Source: Candidatus Fermentibacteraceae bacterium
GTDB lineage: Bacteria; Fermentibacterota; Fermentibacteria; Fermentibacterales; JCC-6
Direction: 5' to 3'
DNA length: 37,725 bases
NCBI GenBank assembly: GCA_016936235.1
Contig: JAFGPK010000048.1
Span: 1-37,725 of the forward strand
Shown here piece by piece: positions 34,271-37,725 of the stretch. The translations under genes and the position numbers were made by a program. The number at the start of each line of letters is the position of its first letter. Position 1 is the stretch's first letter. The notes under the pieces were generated by a model. It made no database searches and was not told the origin of the DNA. It saw only the letters and a list, made by a program, of their open reading frames with translations.

Positions 34271-34299
34271 ACTATAAAAACACCTTTGAATTTGGTCTG
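34271..34299 (-). promoter_or_regulatory. Possible promoter for the small secreted protein
   Basis: On the - strand, CAGACC (34299-34294) and TATAGT (34276-34271) are separated by 17 bases. The -10 matches five of six consensus positions and the -35 only three. The start site would be near 34264, about 35 bases before the gene. Confidence 0.33.
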
Positions 34300-34325
34300 A
34301 AGGACCCTCGCAGTCAAGTCCCGGC

Positions 34326-35000
34326 TCATTTCCGCCAGATACCCCAGACTATCCTCCACTTCATCTCTGGGAGCAGGTCAGGGAGATGTTCGACATGCAT
34401 TGCAAGGAACTCCCTGTCAGGTGCACGGGAAGTGCTCAGGACTTCTCCGCCGTATTTCCTGAAGAACCCTGACTTACTGAAGTAATCATCCAGTCGTCCT
34501 CCGTGTCCGGTATGGAGCCCCGATCTACGTAGACCGGAGAGCAGTTCCGCTCCGAGCCCTCCGTCCGGACTGACGACGGTGGCCTCGTAATCATACTCAC
34601 CGAATACGGCGAACAGGCCTCCCGGTGAAAGCCTGTCCCTTACCCTCCTGAGCCATTCCACCGGTTCACGGATGCTGGAGAAGAAGAATGACGCGACGTA
34701 GAGGTCCGCTTCACGGGGGTCACTCAGGGCGTCTCCATGGAAAAAGCCGTCTTCCCCCGGGAGTATGCGGCTGTCCAAGTCCATGCCTGTATAGACGGCG
34801 TCTGTCAGGTTCCTGAGCTCCCGGCCGAGAAGCCCGGTGCCGCAGCCGGGTTCGAAGACCCTGCCGATGCTGCCGAGGGGCAGCATCGAGAACATGCGCC
34901 TTCGAAGTGGGGCGAGCTCCCGGAACTGCCTTTCATAGATCCGTGCAAGGACCCGCCTGTCACATGGAGTCCCTGCAGGGCCCTCCGCGCTTGCTCTCAA
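34326..35000 (-). CDS. Class I SAM-dependent methyltransferase
   Basis: This 224-residue protein has the Rossmann methyltransferase motif I EPGCGTG (50-56), acidic Asp74 after strand 2 (GMDLD), a GDAL segment (89-92) and a motif II-like DLYVASFFF (99-107). LSPGGLFAVFGEYDY (125-139) follows. The start is a TTG at 35000 with a strong GGAGGAGG 8 bases upstream, inside the last codons of the radical SAM gene, so the two overlap by 41 bases and are coupled. By context it may methylate the product of the radical SAM enzyme. Small-molecule methylation cannot be excluded. Confidence 0.85.
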   Translation of the reverse strand: MRASAEGPAGTPCDRRVLARIYERQFRELAPLRRRMFSMLPLGSIGRVFEPGCGTGLLGRELRNLTDAVYTGMDLDSRILPGEDGFFHGDALSDPREADLYVASFFFSSIREPVEWLRRVRDRLSPGGLFAVFGEYDYEATVVSPDGGLGAELLSGLRRSGLHTGHGGRLDDYFSKSGFFRKYGGEVLSTSRAPDREFLAMHVEHLPDLLPEMKWRIVWGIWRK

Positions 35001-36279
35001 GGGGACATCCTCCTCCGCACAGACTGTAATGGACGCAGCTTGAGCATTCCTCCTCCACCCATGTCCTGTCCCTGGCGCTTTTCATCAGCCGGCTGTTCCA
35101 GATGGAATCCCAGGTATCCGTGAGGATGTTGCCCGCGGATTCGTACCAGCTCTGACAGGGCAGCACTTCACCGTCGGGCTCGACACAGAGGTTGTACTCC
35201 CCGGCTGTGCATCGCTTGGGCCCGAGGGAGAATTCCAGGGGATTGAACTCGCAGTACCTGGTGGGGGAGTACCAGATCAACCTCATGTCCAGCTCGTCCA
35301 CCGTCTCCGTCAGCTTCAGCATGGTGGATTCCAGCTCCAGGGGCGATAGGGAGAAGTCTCCTTCCAGGGCCTTCCCGGAGTGAATGACCGCGTTGGCCGC
35401 GATGGCCTCCAGCCCAAGGTCACGGGCGAATCGGACCGTGCCGCTCATCTGATGGCCGTTGAGCCTGGTCAGTGTCGTGTTGGTGATGGTGTGCAGCCCC
35501 GCATCCAGGCAGTTCCTGATGGCCAGGACAGTGCTGTCGAAGCCGTCCTCTCCCACCATCATGTTGTGAACGCTCCTGTCATGGGATTCCAGGGTTATCT
35601 GGACATGGTCCAGACCTGCTTCCATGATATCCTCGAGGTAATGGCCGTCAGCCAGTCTGATTCCGTTGGTGAGCAGACCAGTGACCATGCCCAGGGATTC
35701 TGCGAAGCCTATGAGCTCGGACAGGTCCTCTCTCAGTGTGGCCTCCCCGCCGGTGAAGATCACGTGGGGAACGCCAAGGTCCCATATGAGCCTTATCACG
35801 CTCTTCCACTTCCCGGTGGGGAGTTCCTGCTTCTCCCTGGCCTGGTTGTAGCAGTGCCCGCATTTCAGGTTGCACCTGTAGGTGAGGGCCAGGTCCATCC
35901 TGTAGGGCACCTCGACAGGGCTCTGGAAAGGTTCCCTCACATCCATGTTCAGGAAGGAGATCGGCTCCGACGCCCCGGTCTCCAGTATCGCTTCCAGGAC
36001 ACCGCTGAAGTCCGCGAGGTCGGACACGGCCTTCCGCCTGCCCACATTGTACCTGTTCCTCAGCATTCTCACGGTTTCGCTGCCGGTTAGGTCCGAGAGC
36101 ATCATCCATGCCATGTCAACCGCTACGCTGTTGAGATGTATTATCCTGGACGCGTCCACCGTGAGTATGCCGCTTCCGGACTCGTCCGCCCTGAGGTGAA
36201 GCCTGTGTCCGTTCCTCAGGAAATGATGGATGCCCTTGGGGCAGATCCTTCCGCCTGAATTCTTATTCTTCTCCGACAT
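34960..36279 (-). CDS. Radical SAM/SPASM enzyme with N-terminal PqqD-like domain
   Basis: This 439-residue protein is built like a peptide maturase. Residues about 17-100 resemble PqqD, the RiPP recognition element (IIHLNSVAVDMAWMMLSDL, then a helical end). The radical SAM cluster motif is Cys136/140/143 (CNLKCGHC), followed by TGGEA (177-180 region). The C-terminal SPASM domain has Cys357, 365, 375, 412, 415, 421, 425 and 435 (CGGGC at 421-425) for auxiliary [4Fe-4S] clusters. ATG 36279 is chosen because GGAGG lies 8 bases upstream; an upstream in-frame ATG (36306) lies inside the Cys-tail gene. It starts one base after the stop of the gene whose product ends in a Cys-Ala repeat, its probable substrate. 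Confidence 0.9.
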   Translation of the reverse strand: MSEKNKNSGGRICPKGIHHFLRNGHRLHLRADESGSGILTVDASRIIHLNSVAVDMAWMMLSDLTGSETVRMLRNRYNVGRRKAVSDLADFSGVLEAILETGASEPISFLNMDVREPFQSPVEVPYRMDLALTYRCNLKCGHCYNQAREKQELPTGKWKSVIRLIWDLGVPHVIFTGGEATLREDLSELIGFAESLGMVTGLLTNGIRLADGHYLEDIMEAGLDHVQITLESHDRSVHNMMVGEDGFDSTVLAIRNCLDAGLHTITNTTLTRLNGHQMSGTVRFARDLGLEAIAANAVIHSGKALEGDFSLSPLELESTMLKLTETVDELDMRLIWYSPTRYCEFNPLEFSLGPKRCTAGEYNLCVEPDGEVLPCQSWYESAGNILTDTWDSIWNSRLMKSARDRTWVEEECSSCVHYSLCGGGCPLESKRGGPCRDSM

Positions 36280-36280
36280 G

Positions 36281-37725
36281 TCACCTGCCTCCCCCGGCAC
36301 ATGCACATGCGCAGCCCGCGCAGGCGCAGGCGCATGCGCAGCTGCTTCCCGAGCTTCCTCTGTAGGTCGAGACCGGCACCGGATTCGTTGCGGCTGTGAC
36401 GCTCCTGGACATCTTCGTCATGTCGCCCACCATCCGTCCGGCGGAACCCTCCAGGAACCCGGCCATCTCGGAGCAGGCCCTGGAGAGCGATATGCCCCCG
36501 GAGATCCCTGAGGCTGCCTTCCCGGTGAAGAAACCGTGCATGAAGGAGGGGAGGTAGACCATCCTGTCTTCAGGAAGGTCCTTGATCCTGGATTCGAACT
36601 CGTCGTCCGCCAGAAGCCACCCGAACATGTCGCCAAGTCTCTTTCCCAGCTTCTCGGTGGACTGGTCAGCCTCCACCATTCTCCATGCGCTCCGGATGAC
36701 GCTCCTGTAGTACTCCCGGGTCTCCTCAAGGGAGTACCCCTTCATCTTCTCCTCCAGTTCCTCTATCATGTCCATGAATATCTTCCTGATCCCCTCCCCC
36801 GGAATCGGCCCCTTCTCCGGGACGATCTCCAGCAGGGCCGTCTCGTATGACCTGAGGCCGTCCACGGAACCGGTCCTCCTGAGGGAATCCTCCTCCAGCT
36901 GAAGGACCCCCTTCCTTATCATGCCGTAGATGATCATCAGGAAGACCCTGTCCAGCTTCTCCTCCAGCAGAAGCGCCGCCATGGGCGCGGTGAGTCCCCT
37001 TCGGACGCTGGAACCCTCAAGGCCGATGGTCGGGGGAAGGTACTGCTCCCTTCTTTTCCTGGCCTTCCGGACGGAGATCACTATGACGAACGCGATAGAC
37101 CCGAAGATTACGAACATGATGAAGAAGGATATGATCGTGGCGATGGCGGCGGGGCTCAGGAGAGGTTTTTTCGGCCTTTCCGCCAGGGGGCCGTCAACCA
37201 GGTCCGCCGGGAAGGATATGCCGACCGTGTACGGCGAATCGACCTTCCTGGCCTCTTCCCACACGAAGACCACATTGCCCTGTCCGTTTACATAGGAGTC
37301 GGTGAACGGCCTGTCATGATAATAGACATCGCCCGGTTCAGCTCCCGGTGGGAAGACCATCTCCATCCTGAAATCGCTCCGGCCGCTTAGAATGCCTCCG
37401 TCGAACCATGTGGGAGAGAATTCCACAGATGCATAGCCGTCCTTTTCATCGTCCAGAAAAACCATTTCGGGATTACGACCCGAGAGCATGAACCTCCCGC
37501 CGGTTCCCTGGCGGATGGCGTTCCCTCCCAGATGGACTTCCACGCCTATGTCTATGTATTCCGACGGGTAGATGCGGTAAAGGCGCTCTCCATCTACGGA
37601 GGCGGATACAGAACCCATGTCGTAATCGTCCGTGGGAAAACCGATATCCACGATGTCTATGCTGCTTCGGCCGATCTCGCACTGGAACAGGATGTCGTAG
37701 GAGATGGAGATGCTCCTGTCCCGAT
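36281..37725 (-). CDS. DUF2207-like membrane protein with Cys-Ala repeat tail (5' end beyond window)
   Basis: About 480 residues are visible and the frame stays open to the window edge, so the N-terminus is missing; the GTG at 37651 is internal. An extracellular beta-rich region comes first, then one strong transmembrane helix (codons about 37150-37075, followed by RKARKRR). A helical cytoplasmic region with AALLLEEKLDRV and YGMIRKGVLQLE follows, as in DUF2207 proteins. The chain ends, after a Ser/Gly linker, in seven Cys alternating with Ala (36299-36340), split by one Gly, and a final GGGR. A maturase-like radical SAM gene follows after one base. The tail is likely a modification site or metal ligand; which one is unknown. 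Confidence 0.75.
   Translation of the reverse strand, partial: RDRSISISYDILFQCEIGRSSIDIVDIGFPTDDYDMGSVSASVDGERLYRIYPSEYIDIGVEVHLGGNAIRQGTGGRFMLSGRNPEMVFLDDEKDGYASVEFSPTWFDGGILSGRSDFRMEMVFPPGAEPGDVYYHDRPFTDSYVNGQGNVVFVWEEARKVDSPYTVGISFPADLVDGPLAERPKKPLLSPAAIATIISFFIMFVIFGSIAFVIVISVRKARKRREQYLPPTIGLEGSSVRRGLTAPMAALLLEEKLDRVFLMIIYGMIRKGVLQLEEDSLRRTGSVDGLRSYETALLEIVPEKGPIPGEGIRKIFMDMIEELEEKMKGYSLEETREYYRSVIRSAWRMVEADQSTEKLGKRLGDMFGWLLADDEFESRIKDLPEDRMVYLPSFMHGFFTGKAASGISGGISLSRACSEMAGFLEGSAGRMVGDMTKMSRSVTAATNPVPVSTYRGSSGSSCACACACAGCACACAGGGR
36284..36346 (-). repeat. Cys-Ala dipeptide repeat tail coding region
   Basis: This stretch encodes the linker end and seven Cys residues, each followed by Ala, in a 4+3 arrangement around a single Gly, then GGGR and stop. 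Both TGC and TGT and four different Ala codons are used. The protein pattern is therefore kept although the DNA repeat has decayed, which suggests selection on the peptide. Confidence 0.85.
36288..36292 (-). promoter_or_regulatory. Ribosome binding site of the radical SAM gene inside the Cys-tail codons
   Basis: GGAGG, read on the - strand, is formed by the codons for the terminal Gly-Gly and lies 8 bases before the ATG at 36279. It decides that start over 36306 and places translation of the enzyme directly behind that of its presumed substrate. Confidence 0.7.

Noticed and set aside
35380-36090. 236-codon open frame on the + strand
   Set aside because: It is antisense to the radical SAM gene, has no motif and no supporting ribosome site.
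1-37725. tRNA, rRNA, CRISPR arrays, insertion sequences, attachment sites
   Set aside because: None was recognised. There are no regular direct repeats with spacers, no transposase frames and no tRNA-like cloverleaf.

Overview
The window reads as one contiguous stretch of a moderately GC-rich, anaerobic bacterial genome. Genes are tightly packed, Shine-Dalgarno sites are conventional and ATGA-type overlaps are common. A secreted M1 peptidase ends in a type IX secretion (Por/T9SS-type) sorting domain, which points to the Bacteroidetes/FCB side of the tree. A poorly cultured lineage such as Fermentibacterota/Aegiribacteria would fit, but that placement is an inference. No rRNA, tRNA, CRISPR array, insertion sequence or phage gene was seen.

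Region 1 (57-993): a small secreted protein of unknown function and an ArsR-type repressor. Region 2 (about 1020-21354) dominates the window. It is a single-direction, roughly 20-kb operon of 16 genes for flavin and iron-sulfur electron-transfer proteins. It holds three double-HdrA units, three MvhD-type [2Fe-2S] adaptors, three FdhB-like dicluster proteins, a sulfhydrogenase beta/gamma-type pair (Flx-like NAD(P)H module), an HdrC, an FrhB-type flavoprotein and a NuoE/NuoF/NuoG-type NADH module. By eye I count about 25 canonical CxxCxxCxxxC cluster motifs. No hydrogenase or formate dehydrogenase catalytic subunit is present, and no HdrB. The operon therefore looks like an electron-bifurcating or confurcating hub linking NAD(P)H, ferredoxin and an acceptor encoded elsewhere.

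The most unusual feature of the operon is how the third HdrA unit is built. Its N-terminal FAD-binding (Rossmann) segment is fused to NuoE (15267-16172). The rest of the HdrA is fused behind a NuoG-like N-terminus (18079-21354), with NuoF encoded between them. The first HdrA unit is interrupted by one in-frame TAG in the interdomain linker (2877-2879).

Region 3 (21562-27758, + strand): a secreted unknown protein, a PocR-domain hybrid histidine kinase, the T9SS-tagged M1 peptidase, a small DUF3592-like membrane protein and a short SPFH-like protein. Region 4 (27863-33550): a 1327-residue tandem cyclase/STAND-ATPase/TPR protein laid out like animal soluble adenylyl cyclase, divergent from a secreted TPR protein. 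Region 5 (33642 to the end, - strand): a small secreted protein, then a tight three-gene operon. That operon encodes a DUF2207-like membrane protein (cut by the window edge) with a Cys-Ala repeat tail, a PqqD-radical SAM-SPASM enzyme and a methyltransferase. It looks like a peptide-tail modification system and is the second strong candidate for something undescribed.
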